In this document: positions 56,560 to 64,000 of the stretch, piece after piece
Numbering within the stretch: the first letter of the stretch is position 1
Layout of the letters: each line of letters starts with the position of its first letter
Source of the DNA: Proteus terrae
Lineage (GTDB): Bacteria; Pseudomonadota; Gammaproteobacteria; Enterobacterales; Enterobacteriaceae
NCBI RefSeq assembly: GCF_003144325.1
Contig: NZ_PENS01000012.1
Location: 62,001 to 126,000, forward strand
DNA length: 64,000 nt
Direction: 5' to 3'
Notes under the pieces: model-generated
The model's database searches: none
The model's input: only the letters and a program-made list of their open reading frames with translations
What the model was told of the DNA's origin: nothing
Position numbers and translations under genes: made by a program

Positions 56560-59500
56560 ATGAAATTTACCGATATTTTTGTTCGGCGCCCTGTTTTGGC
56601 ATTAGTTGTTAGCACACTGATTTTTTTACTGGGCGCATTTGCGTTCAGTAAACTGCCTATTCGCCAGTACCCTATGTTGCAAAATTCAACTATTACGATT
56701 ACAACAGACTATCCCGGAGCATCATCTGAACTGATGCAAGGATTTGTGACACAACCGATCACTCAAGCCGTTTCCTCTGTTGAGGGCGTTGATTATATTT
56801 CCTCTTCTTCTGTTCAAGGAAAAAGCTTAGTCACCGTCAGAATGGAATTAAACCGCGATCCAACTCAAGCCTTAACGCAGGTAATGGCGAAAGTGAATCA
56901 GGTACGTTATAAGTTACCTGAGCAAGCTTATGATCCCGTTATCGAGCTTTCATCTGGCGAATCTACTGCGGTGGCTTATGTCGGATTTTCAAGTGAACAG
57001 CTTTCTATCCCTGAACTCACTGACTACCTTTCTCGTGTTGTGGAACCTATGTTCTCATCCATCAATGGTGTTGCTAAAGTACAGGTTTTTGGTGGACAAC
57101 AATTAGCAATGCGTTTGTGGTTAGATGCAGACAAACTGGCTGGTCGTAACTTAACGGCAAGCGATGTTGCAAATGCAGTACGCCGTAATAACTATCAAGC
57201 TGCCCCCGGGAAAGTCGAAGGCGAGTTTGTGATTGCCAATGTTTATGTCAATACTGATCTCACTAATGTCGAAGAATTTAAAGACATGGTTATCATTAAT
57301 GATGGCAATAACCTTGTTCGTTTACGTGATGTCGGTACTGTCGAATTAGGTGCTGCGGCTACTGAAACCAGCGGTATTATGAATGGTAAAAAAGCGGTAT
57401 TTTTGGGTTTATTCCCGACTCCAACAGGTAACCCACTTGTGATTGTTGATGGCATTCGCGAGCATCTTGTTGATATTCAAAAAACCTTACCGCCAAGCGT
57501 CGATGTAGAACTGGCATTTGAAACTTCACGTTTTATCAAAGCCTCTATTAATCAAGTAGTACAAACCTTAATTGAAGCGATTTTAATCGTTATCGCGGTT
57601 ATTTATCTCTGTTTGGGATCGTTCCGTTCTGTTCTTATTCCTGTACTTGCCATTCCGTTATCGATGCTAGGTGCTGCCGGATTAATGCTTGCCTTTGGCT
57701 TTAGTATTAACTTGCTCACCTTGCTAGCAATGGTTTTAGCAATCGGATTAGTTGTGGATGATGCGATAGTGGTTGTTGAAAACGTACATCGCCATATTGA
57801 AGAAGGGTTATCGCCTGTTCAAGCCGCTTTAGTCGGTGCGAGAGAAGTTGCTGGTCCTGTTATTGCAATGACGATCACGTTAGCCGCCGTTTATGCTCCT
57901 ATTGGTTTAATGGCTGGATTAACGGGGGCATTATTTAAAGAATTTGCCATAACATTGGCAGGTAGTGTGATTGTATCCGGTATTGTGGCATTAACCTTGT
58001 CGCCAGTGATGAGCTCGTTAATGCTAAAACCAAAAGAAAATGAAGGCAGAATGGCTAAAATAGCCGAATATATCTTTGATAAACTGGCTCATTATTATGG
58101 TTACGTACTCAATTTTTCTTTAGCTAATCGCTGGCTAACCATTGTTTTTGCCTTAGCAGTGTTTGTCAGCTTACCGTTTTTGTATAGTCAGACAAAACAA
58201 GAGCTGGCTCCTTCAGAAGATCAAGCGAGTGTATTAACCGCCGTAAAAGCACCGCAACATGCAAATCTTGCTTATGCTGAACGCTTTAATCAAAAGCTTG
58301 ATGAAATTTATATGAGTCTGCCTGAAACAGACAGCACATGGATAATTAACGGTACAGATGGGCCTTCAGCCAGCTTTGGTGGTATTAACTTTGATGGTTG
58401 GGATCTCCGCGATCGCAATGCAGATCAAATTCAAGCCGACTTACAAAACCGCGTCAATAATGTTGAAGGTACTAGTATTTTTGCTTTCCAATTAGCTTCT
58501 TTACCCGGTTCGGTAGGTGGGTTACCTGTACAAATGGTTTTACGTAGCCCGTTAGGTTATCCCGTTTTATTTGAAACAATGGAAAACATTAAACAGCAAG
58601 CGAGAGAAAGTGGTTTGTTTGTCGTGGTGGATAGCGATTTAGATTACAACAATCCTGTCGTTCAAGTTGCCATAGACAGAGCTAAGGCCAATAGTTTAGG
58701 TATTCGCATGCAGGATATTGGTGAATCACTTTCATTATTAGTCGGTGAACACTATATCAATCGTTTTGGTATGGATGGTCGCTCTTATGATGTTATTCCA
58801 CAAAGTGTACGTCACCAACGTTTAACGCCTGCAGCTCTTGCTGGGCACTATATTCGAACTCAAGATAACGTGTTGATCCCATTATCAACAGTTGTGAATA
58901 TCACAACTCAAGTTGAACCCAATAAACTGACACAGTTTAATCAACAAAATGCAGCCATATTTCAAGCGATCCCCGCGCCTGGTGTCACGATGGGACAAGC
59001 AGTCGCGTTTCTTGAAACTGTAGCAGATTCATTACCAGCGGGCTTTAGTCATGATTGGCAATCTGATTCTCGCCAATTTACCCAAGAAGGAAATACGTTA
59101 GTCTTTGCTTTTATTGCCGCACTTATCATTATTTATTTAGTGTTAGCTGCACAGTATGAAAGTTTGGTTGATCCTTTGATTATCTTAATTACTGTACCGC
59201 TATCAATTTGTGGTGCATTAGTCCCTCTCGCTTTAGGGATGGTGACGCTAAATATCTACACTCAAATTGGTTTAGTCACACTAATAGGACTTATTAGTAA
59301 GCACGGTATTTTAATGGTGGAATTCGCTAATGAATTGCAAGTTCATAAAAATCTAAACCGTCGGGATGCCATTATTGAAGCTGCAAAAATCCGATTGCGT
59401 CCTGTATTAATGACCACAGCTGCAATGGTTATTGGGCTTATTCCACTTTTATTTGCCAGTGGTGCTGGGGCGAATAGCCGCTATGGATTAGGGCTGATTA

Positions 59501-59637
59501 TTGTGTCAGGTATGTTAGTCGGCACACTATTTACCCTGTTTGTGTTACCAACAATGTACAGCTTCTTAGCTAGAAACCATCAAATCAGCGCTCAAACTGA
59601 GCGTCAAAAACAGTTACAGCAAGTTAGTGAGCAGTAA
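56560..59637 (+). CDS. RND multidrug efflux pump (MexI-like)
   Basis: A 1025-residue inner-membrane RND pump with twelve membrane helices and two large periplasmic loops. The proton-relay pair is in AIGLVVDDAIVVVENV (TM4), and FVRRPVLALVVSTLIFLLGAFAF opens TM1. TM10-12 segments include GLISKHGILMVEF and TTAAMVIGLIPLLFASGAG. Under SoxR control it should export redox-cycling compounds. No outer-membrane factor gene follows, so TolC or another channel must complete the pump. Confidence 0.93.
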   Translation: MKFTDIFVRRPVLALVVSTLIFLLGAFAFSKLPIRQYPMLQNSTITITTDYPGASSELMQGFVTQPITQAVSSVEGVDYISSSSVQGKSLVTVRMELNRDPTQALTQVMAKVNQVRYKLPEQAYDPVIELSSGESTAVAYVGFSSEQLSIPELTDYLSRVVEPMFSSINGVAKVQVFGGQQLAMRLWLDADKLAGRNLTASDVANAVRRNNYQAAPGKVEGEFVIANVYVNTDLTNVEEFKDMVIINDGNNLVRLRDVGTVELGAAATETSGIMNGKKAVFLGLFPTPTGNPLVIVDGIREHLVDIQKTLPPSVDVELAFETSRFIKASINQVVQTLIEAILIVIAVIYLCLGSFRSVLIPVLAIPLSMLGAAGLMLAFGFSINLLTLLAMVLAIGLVVDDAIVVVENVHRHIEEGLSPVQAALVGAREVAGPVIAMTITLAAVYAPIGLMAGLTGALFKEFAITLAGSVIVSGIVALTLSPVMSSLMLKPKENEGRMAKIAEYIFDKLAHYYGYVLNFSLANRWLTIVFALAVFVSLPFLYSQTKQELAPSEDQASVLTAVKAPQHANLAYAERFNQKLDEIYMSLPETDSTWIINGTDGPSASFGGINFDGWDLRDRNADQIQADLQNRVNNVEGTSIFAFQLASLPGSVGGLPVQMVLRSPLGYPVLFETMENIKQQARESGLFVVVDSDLDYNNPVVQVAIDRAKANSLGIRMQDIGESLSLLVGEHYINRFGMDGRSYDVIPQSVRHQRLTPAALAGHYIRTQDNVLIPLSTVVNITTQVEPNKLTQFNQQNAAIFQAIPAPGVTMGQAVAFLETVADSLPAGFSHDWQSDSRQFTQEGNTLVFAFIAALIIIYLVLAAQYESLVDPLIILITVPLSICGALVPLALGMVTLNIYTQIGLVTLIGLISKHGILMVEFANELQVHKNLNRRDAIIEAAKIRLRPVLMTTAAMVIGLIPLLFASGAGANSRYGLGLIIVSGMLVGTLFTLFVLPTMYSFLARNHQISAQTERQKQLQQVSEQ

Positions 59638-59672
59638 AACTAAAAAATAAAAAGCAGTAATGTCGTAAACCA

Positions 59673-59702
59673 ATCCCCATTGTGAATGCAATGGGGATTT
59701 TA
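59673..59702 (+). terminator. terminator of the MexGHI-like operon
   Basis: ATCCCCATTG and CAATGGGGAT form a ten-base perfect stem around TGAATG, followed by TTTTATC, 35 bases after the pump stop. Confidence 0.88.
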
Positions 59703-59807
59703 TCTTTAAAGTTATCAAGATAAACTCAGATCCGTTTTGAAATAAAATCGTTAACTGAAATCATTGTATAAAAATATCACATCGTGATTTTTATATTTCA
59801 AAAAATA

Positions 59808-59844
59808 AAAACACTGAGTCTATTTCACCTAACACTCAGTGTTT
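59808..59844 (-). terminator. terminator of the cut operon
   Basis: AAACACTGAGT and ACTCAGTGTTT form an eleven-base perfect stem with a 14-base loop. On the minus strand it is followed by TTTTTATTTTTTG, 25 bases after the last SMR gene, closing the long choline-utilisation transcript. Confidence 0.88.
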
Positions 59845-59868
59845 CTATTAAAAATAATTAATATGCGA

Positions 59869-60195
59869 CTACATAGTAGAGAATGTATTCATAATTATCC
59901 CACCAGAGATAATCAATGCCATAGAGAATATGGCTGGTAAATCTGGTTTTTGCTTATATAAAATCATTGCAACCAAGGTCACACCGACAATACCAAATCC
60001 ACACCAGAGTGAATAAGCAACACCAACAGGAATATATCCCATTGCGCGTGTTAAAGCGAAATAACAAATACAGTAAGCAGCAATAACTAAAACAGAAGGG
60101 GCTAATTTACTAAAGCCGTTGGTCTTTTTAATCATTGATGTACCAGTGATTTCAGAACCAATAGACAGCGCCAGCCATAAGAATCCGGTAAACAT
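59869..60195 (-). CDS. SMR-family small multidrug-type transporter (second of a pair)
   Basis: A 108-residue four-helix transporter of the EmrE/SMR family. The essential glutamate is in ALSIGSEITGTSMIK (residue 15), and the GW/Y-type packing motif region is YIPVGVAYSLWCGFG. Paired, non-identical SMR genes usually form heterodimers. Its place at the end of the cut operon suggests movement of choline, trimethylamine or a related quaternary amine rather than drug export, but the substrate is unproven. Confidence 0.88.
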   Translation of the reverse strand: MFTGFLWLALSIGSEITGTSMIKKTNGFSKLAPSVLVIAAYCICYFALTRAMGYIPVGVAYSLWCGFGIVGVTLVAMILYKQKPDLPAIFSMALIISGGIIMNTFSTM

Positions 60196-60275
60196 AATTG
60201 TTATCCTTATTTGTTTTAATAAAATAACTATTATTAAAAATAGATTTATTAAAAAATATTTATCAAGAAATAGAC

Positions 60276-60692
60276 TTATTTATTAACTGGCGATGCAGTT
60301 TGTTTAATATTAGAGGTTTCTGTTATTTCTTCTTCCTCTTCTTCAGAACCCATTTTAGAGAAGAGATTCATAATCACAATACCACTGGCAATAACAGCCA
60401 TACCAATCATTGCAGCGGTATCAGGGTGTTGACCATAAAACAGCATACCTAAAGAAGAAACCACTAAAATACCTGTACCTGACCACGTTGCATAAGCCAG
60501 ACCAACAGGAATATTTTTAACTGCTCGTGATAATGAGTAATAACAAATAACGTATAAAACAACAATTAAGCCTAACAATAATGTTTTGGTTGTTCCTTCG
60601 CTATTATCAAACATTTTTAAAGTAGAGGTTGCTGAGGTTTCTGAAATAATAACCGCCAGCATCCAAAGCCATGATTTAGCTTTTGGTGACAT
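60276..60692 (-). CDS. SMR-family small multidrug-type transporter (first of a pair)
   Basis: A 138-residue SMR protein, longer than usual (about 105-110). The essential glutamate is in AVIISETSATSTLKMF, and NIPVGLAYATWSGTG is the conserved mid-segment. The extra length is a hydrophilic C-terminal tail with five consecutive glutamates, facing cytoplasm or periplasm. It likely partners the shorter SMR protein downstream, as seen in other cut loci. Upstream gap to the flavoprotein-like gene is 35 bases. Confidence 0.87.
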   Translation of the reverse strand: MSPKAKSWLWMLAVIISETSATSTLKMFDNSEGTTKTLLLGLIVVLYVICYYSLSRAVKNIPVGLAYATWSGTGILVVSSLGMLFYGQHPDTAAMIGMAVIASGIVIMNLFSKMGSEEEEEEITETSNIKQTASPVNK

Positions 60693-60727
60693 AATAAGAC
60701 TCCTGAGTTATCAGATATAATTTAAGA

Positions 60728-61432
60728 TTAATTTTTCAAACTTTTTAAATATTCAATAGCAGAATCCGTCAATTTATCTTGCGATAAATGATATTCTCCA
60801 GGCTTATTCATTACTTCTTTCAAAGTAATATAGCGATTATTATTCTCTTGTTTAATTTCAGGTTTATATTCAGATTTAGTTTGATGCTTAACATCATGGT
60901 TTATTAAATTATCTTCAACATCATTTATAGAGTGAAACATAATACCCATTGATTTTAATCGACTAATATTTTCCTGAATAAGCAGGTTGTACTCTTTATT
61001 TTTATTTAAACCTAAAATCTCATTTAACTCACTTTCTGGTTGGCAAAAATAAGGTAATGCAATAACAGGAATATTTTGAGCAAGTGCAGAATGAATTAGC
61101 TTTCCTTCTTCACTTATAAATAATCCGTTAATAATTTCACCCACCAGCTTTTTATCAAAATAAGGAACAAACAGTGCGTGGTAAGTCGATAACTGCTGGC
61201 AATCGAACTCGCTCGCATTATATATTTCCCCTAGATGACGCCATTTCGACAAATCATGACTGATTTGTGCCGATGTTGTAACAAAAAGAGAAAATCGAAT
61301 ATGAGAAAAAGTGTTGATACGCTGACAGATTTCATCTTGGTATCCCGGTGCAGGTGTAAGTGCCAACAACACTGACTTTTTCATTCTTTTTTCTATTTCA
61401 GCCACTATCCTTTCAATTAACTGATTGTCCAT
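60728..61432 (-). CDS. flavoprotein-like accessory protein of the choline microcompartment
   Basis: A 234-residue protein that I cannot name with certainty. It begins with an amphipathic helix (DNQLIERIVAEIEKRMKK) like the targeting peptides of microcompartment cargo. Residues 20-150 resemble a flavoprotein (HFCD-type) Rossmann fold: VLLALTPAPGYQDEI, then ALFVPYFDKKLVGEI and NIPVIALPYF. A linker rich in Lys, Asn and Glu leads to a short C-terminal domain ending TDSAIEYLKSLKN. Similar proteins occur in glycyl-radical microcompartment loci. Cofactor and reaction are unknown. Confidence 0.6.
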   Translation of the reverse strand: MDNQLIERIVAEIEKRMKKSVLLALTPAPGYQDEICQRINTFSHIRFSLFVTTSAQISHDLSKWRHLGEIYNASEFDCQQLSTYHALFVPYFDKKLVGEIINGLFISEEGKLIHSALAQNIPVIALPYFCQPESELNEILGLNKNKEYNLLIQENISRLKSMGIMFHSINDVEDNLINHDVKHQTKSEYKPEIKQENNNRYITLKEVMNKPGEYHLSQDKLTDSAIEYLKSLKN

Positions 61433-61449
61433 TACGCCACCTCATTGTC

Positions 61450-62094
61450 TTAGCTGACAATAAATACGCTATCGTTGTTACGAAGCCCTGCAGCATTAGC
61501 TTCATCAGTATCTATATGAAATTCCAAAGCGAATTTTTCACTAACACGAACAACAACTTCATCAAAAATCAGGCTACGCTCACCTTCTGTTTTAACGTGT
61601 ACTTTTTGCCCATTGGTGACATTTAACATTCTGGCGTCAATTTCACTCATATGAATATGGCGTTGAGCACAGATCACTTGCTCTTGTAATTCAACATGAC
61701 CCGCAGGCCCCATTAATACAGCTTGACCTGAACCGACTAAATCACCTGATTCACGTACTGGTGCTTTTACACCTAATACAAAACAGTCTGCTTTTGAGAT
61801 TTCTAACTGACTTTGTGGACGAACCGGCCCTAAAACTCGAACTTTACTGATCGAGCCTTTTGGTCCCACAACCATCACACACTCTTTTGCTGCAAACTGA
61901 CCCGGTTGTTTAAGATCTTTAAATGGGGTGAGTTGATAACCTTTACCAAATAACGCTTCAACATCTTGTTGTGAAAGATGCACATGACGATTAGAAATAC
62001 CAACAGGGATAGCCATTCCTTGCGTTTCTCCCAACATCACTCCATGAACGGGCAAGCGAGAGAGAATTTTTCCCATGAGTTGTTGATTAATCAT
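61450..62094 (-). CDS. pduL: PduL-type phosphate acyltransferase of the microcompartment
   Basis: A 214-residue zinc-dependent phosphotransacylase (unrelated to Pta) that converts acetyl-CoA to acetyl-phosphate and recycles CoA inside the shell. The two PduL repeats carry metal-ligand histidines in GISNRHVHLSQQDVEALFG near residue 31 and AQRHIHMSEIDARML near 141, with FHIDTDEANAAG near the C-terminus. Its ATG overlaps the shell-protein stop by one base. Acetyl-CoA here would come from choline-derived acetaldehyde. Confidence 0.93.
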   Translation of the reverse strand: MINQQLMGKILSRLPVHGVMLGETQGMAIPVGISNRHVHLSQQDVEALFGKGYQLTPFKDLKQPGQFAAKECVMVVGPKGSISKVRVLGPVRPQSQLEISKADCFVLGVKAPVRESGDLVGSGQAVLMGPAGHVELQEQVICAQRHIHMSEIDARMLNVTNGQKVHVKTEGERSLIFDEVVVRVSEKFALEFHIDTDEANAAGLRNNDSVFIVS

Positions 62095-62621
62095 TATTTT
62101 TTACCTTTACGGCTTTCTGGTTTGATCTCTTTTTTACTGCTTTGTGCTTTATCTGTTACAGCTTTAGTTTCAGAAGCAATATTTTGAGCCTTCAAATCTG
62201 CAACTTCTTTTGTGACTTCAATGTGCTCAATTTTGTTTTTAACAGGAGCTTCAGCTCTTGTCTCAACGACTGTTTCAACGGTGGTTTCAACAACTTTTTC
62301 AATAGCCGCCTCTTGCACTTTTTCAGCAACAATAGGGGCTTTTTTCTTACCTTTAACTGTAAGCAGCTTAGTAATAACGCTTGGCTCTGGTCTTGCGATA
62401 ACCAATGAACCAATCACCAGCTCTTTTTGACTCACCACATCAACGCCATGATCAATTGCTGTTCTTACTGCACTGATCTCGCCTTGAAAACAGATTGATA
62501 CCAACCCAGATCCTACTTTTCGGTATCCTATAATTTCCACATTTGCCGCTTTACAAGCCGCATCTGCCGCTTGAATGGCTGCGGTTAATCCTCGTGTTTC
62601 TATCACACCTAAACTGTTCAT
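62094..62621 (-). CDS. BMC-H microcompartment shell protein with long C-terminal tail
   Basis: A 175-residue hexameric shell protein. Residues 1-90 form the BMC domain (LGVIETRGLTAAIQAADAACKAANVEIIGYRKVGSGLVSICFQG, then VIARPEPSVI). The remaining 85 residues are a Val/Glu/Thr- and Lys-rich tail, with repeats of VET and a basic end (RKGKK). Ordinary PduA-type subunits stop near residue 95. The tail may face the lumen or cytoplasm and recruit cargo or other structures. It is flanked by cutD and pduL. Confidence 0.9.
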   Translation of the reverse strand: MNSLGVIETRGLTAAIQAADAACKAANVEIIGYRKVGSGLVSICFQGEISAVRTAIDHGVDVVSQKELVIGSLVIARPEPSVITKLLTVKGKKKAPIVAEKVQEAAIEKVVETTVETVVETRAEAPVKNKIEHIEVTKEVADLKAQNIASETKAVTDKAQSSKKEIKPESRKGKK

Positions 62622-62634
62622 CTTTCTCTCCTAC

Positions 62635-63585
62635 TTAGTGACGGACAAGACGGATATCGAAATCAAATTTCTTAAAGAAGGCTTCTAAACTGTCTAACTC
62701 TTCTGGCGTATAACTTGGATCGGTTTTTATCGGGTAGATCATTTCCAATTTTTCGTATTTGTTACGCCCAAATTGGTGATAAGGAAGAATATCGATACGC
62801 TGAATATTGCCGCGTTTTGAGAGTTCCATTGCGTAGTTAATCGCCCCAGTGATCGCGTCATAAGAGTCGTTATAGCCTCGCACTAAAGGCATACGGATCA
62901 CTACATTTGCACCGAGATCCATCAAACGTTCTAGGTTACGACGAACATTCTCATTACCAATACCAAACAGCGCTTTATGCTGAGTGGTATCAATGTGTTT
63001 GATATCAATCAGAAATTGATCAACCACTTCCGCTAATTTTTCATAATTCGTCACATTAGTGGTCGCTTGTGTTTCCACTGCAGTATTGATCATCATTTTT
63101 TTACATTCTCGTAAAAGCGCGATCGCAAAATCAGTTTGTAAACTCATTTCACCGCCACCGATTGTGACACCACCTCCTGAAGAGATGTAAAAGTCATAAT
63201 CTTGCATGATGATTTTCATTAGCTCTGAGACTGAAACATCTTTTCCCATAATATCAAGGGCATCAGAGATACAGACTTCTTCACATTTACGACAACCAAT
63301 ACAATCAACAGCGCGATCAACACGATGAACTTGTTTGCCACTTTCATTGGTTGTCATGTAATGCACACCAGCAGGACAAACATCAACGCATTTACCGCAA
63401 TCTACGCATTTGTCGTGGGAGTACATCACCTGAAATTCACTGCTGAGACCTTCTGGATTTGAACACCAAGGGCAGCGGATATTACAGCCTTTTAAAAAAA
63501 CGAGAGTACGAATACCATCACCGTCATAAATAGAGTATTTCTGGATATTAAATATCCGCCCTCTTATTTCTGCCGCCGTCTCCAT
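62635..63585 (-). CDS. cutD: CutD, choline trimethylamine-lyase activating enzyme
   Basis: A 316-residue radical SAM enzyme that installs the glycyl radical on CutC. The SAM cluster motif CX3CX2C is in FLKGCNIRCPWCSNPEG near residue 34. Two ferredoxin-like [4Fe-4S] motifs follow: CVDCGKCVDVCPAG and CIGCRKCEEVC. GGG in SSGGGVTIGGGEM binds SAM. Length and the extra cluster domain match glycyl-radical activases. It follows cutC by 100 bases with a hairpin between. Confidence 0.93.
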   Translation of the reverse strand: METAAEIRGRIFNIQKYSIYDGDGIRTLVFLKGCNIRCPWCSNPEGLSSEFQVMYSHDKCVDCGKCVDVCPAGVHYMTTNESGKQVHRVDRAVDCIGCRKCEEVCISDALDIMGKDVSVSELMKIIMQDYDFYISSGGGVTIGGGEMSLQTDFAIALLRECKKMMINTAVETQATTNVTNYEKLAEVVDQFLIDIKHIDTTQHKALFGIGNENVRRNLERLMDLGANVVIRMPLVRGYNDSYDAITGAINYAMELSKRGNIQRIDILPYHQFGRNKYEKLEMIYPIKTDPSYTPEELDSLEAFFKKFDFDIRLVRH

Positions 63586-63653
63586 CTTTACGCCTCCAAA
63601 TCTGCATCAAACATCCCTGTTCGATAAATTTAAATCTTGTCTTGTCGATTAAA

Positions 63654-63675
63654 AGGGATAGCCTACGCCATCCCT
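63654..63675 (-). terminator. hairpin between cutC and cutD, possible attenuator
   Basis: AGGGAT and ATCCCT pair across a ten-base loop; on the minus strand the stem is followed by TTTTAAT. It lies 11 bases after the cutC stop and may reduce read-through, so that the catalytic enzyme exceeds its activase. The stem is short. Confidence 0.5.
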
Positions 63676-63685
63676 ATGGCTGTAA

Positions 63686-64000
63686 TTAGAACTTCTCAAT
63701 CACAGTACGACTGATAATTTCATCCTGAACTTCTTTACATAATTCAACGAAGTAAGCACTGTAGCCAGCAACACGGACAATTAAGTCACGGTATTTTTCA
63801 GGCTCTAATTGCGCTTTTTTCAGTACTTCATTATCGACATAGCTAAATTGCATCTGGCCGTTACCCAGAATTGAAGCCGTTCTTAATAAAGTAATTAAAC
63901 CTTGGCGTCCTTCATTGGTATCTAACAACCCTTTCAGGAATTTGAAGTTATGAACCATACCGATGTTCATAGTTTCAACATTCATCTTACTGATTGATTT
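63686..64000 (-). CDS. cutC: CutC choline trimethylamine-lyase, C-terminal fragment
   Basis: The last 104 codons of a glycyl-radical enzyme; the reading frame is open to the window edge, so the gene continues beyond it. The glycyl-radical motif [20 protein letters not shown] near the C-terminus carries the radical glycine. Adjacent cutD, PduL and BMC genes identify it as choline TMA-lyase, which cleaves choline to trimethylamine and acetaldehyde. An internal ATG at 63985 is not the true start. Confidence 0.9.
   Translation of the reverse strand, partial: KSISKMNVETMNIGMVHNFKFLKGLLDTNEGRQGLITLLRTASILGNGQMQFSYVDNEVLKKAQLEPEKYRDLIVRVAGYSAYFVELCKEVQDEIISRTVIEKF

Noticed and set aside
59770-59797. 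Additional terminator between the efflux and cut operons
   Set aside because: ATCAC/GTGAT gives only five pairs; two stronger terminators already flank it.
1-64000. CRISPR arrays, tRNA/rRNA genes, integrase or insertion sequences
   Set aside because: No regularly spaced repeats, cloverleaf sequences, transposase- or integrase-like proteins were seen on either strand, including at the T3SS island edges.

Overview
The window comes from an AT-rich enterobacterial-type chromosome. It is almost certainly Proteus, most likely P. mirabilis or a close relative. The grounds are a complete carnitine (cai) operon with CaiF, a low-GC SPI-1/Mxi-Spa-type type III secretion (T3SS) locus, a gluconate gntR-gntKU locus, and the end of a type II choline-utilisation (cut) microcompartment operon. 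No tRNA, rRNA, CRISPR array or intact insertion sequence was found by eye. All family assignments come from reading the sequence and from memory of the families; no database search was run.

Layout. 1-7767: promoter region, caiTABCDE on the plus strand, and convergent caiF. 7768-11465: an AT-rich stretch with isolated genes (transaldolase-like fructose-6-phosphate aldolase, a chitin-binding/LPMO-like secreted protein, RecX). 11466-14745: three overlapping envelope genes (two outer-membrane barrels and a DUF4056-type lipoprotein). 15021-19793: a Bax-like glucosaminidase, then an MBOAT plus two SGNH proteins that look like a peptidoglycan O-acetylation cluster (PatA, PatB, Ape1). 19863-24159: a soluble CZB chemoreceptor and the gluconate locus gntR-gntKU, with a 29-bp near-perfect palindromic operator.

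24391-31092 is the most interesting metabolic block. It holds a Tat-exported binding protein, a FecCD-type permease, an ATPase, a SAM methyltransferase and ModD in one overlapping operon, followed by a separately promoted TonB-dependent receptor. Both transcription units are preceded by a 28-bp ModE-like operator with the same 11-6-11 geometry. I read this as a molybdenum (or tungsten) acquisition system with its own outer-membrane receptor, possibly using an organic chelator.

31196-54408 is the T3SS island. The minus strand runs invF-invG-invE-invA-invB-invC-invI-invJ-spaOPQRS-sicA-sipB-sipC and two ipaD/sipD-like tip genes, one of them frameshifted. The plus strand runs prgHIJK-orgABC. No obvious effector or pilotin gene is present. 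The last T3SS stop codon directly abuts the stop codon of soxR.

54409-59637: soxR and a divergent DoxX-adaptor-RND operon (MexGHI-like) with a SoxR box inside a 19-bp promoter spacer. 59869-64000, minus strand: the distal end of the cut operon (partial cutC, cutD, a BMC shell protein, PduL, a flavoprotein-like protein and two SMR transporters), ending in a strong terminator.
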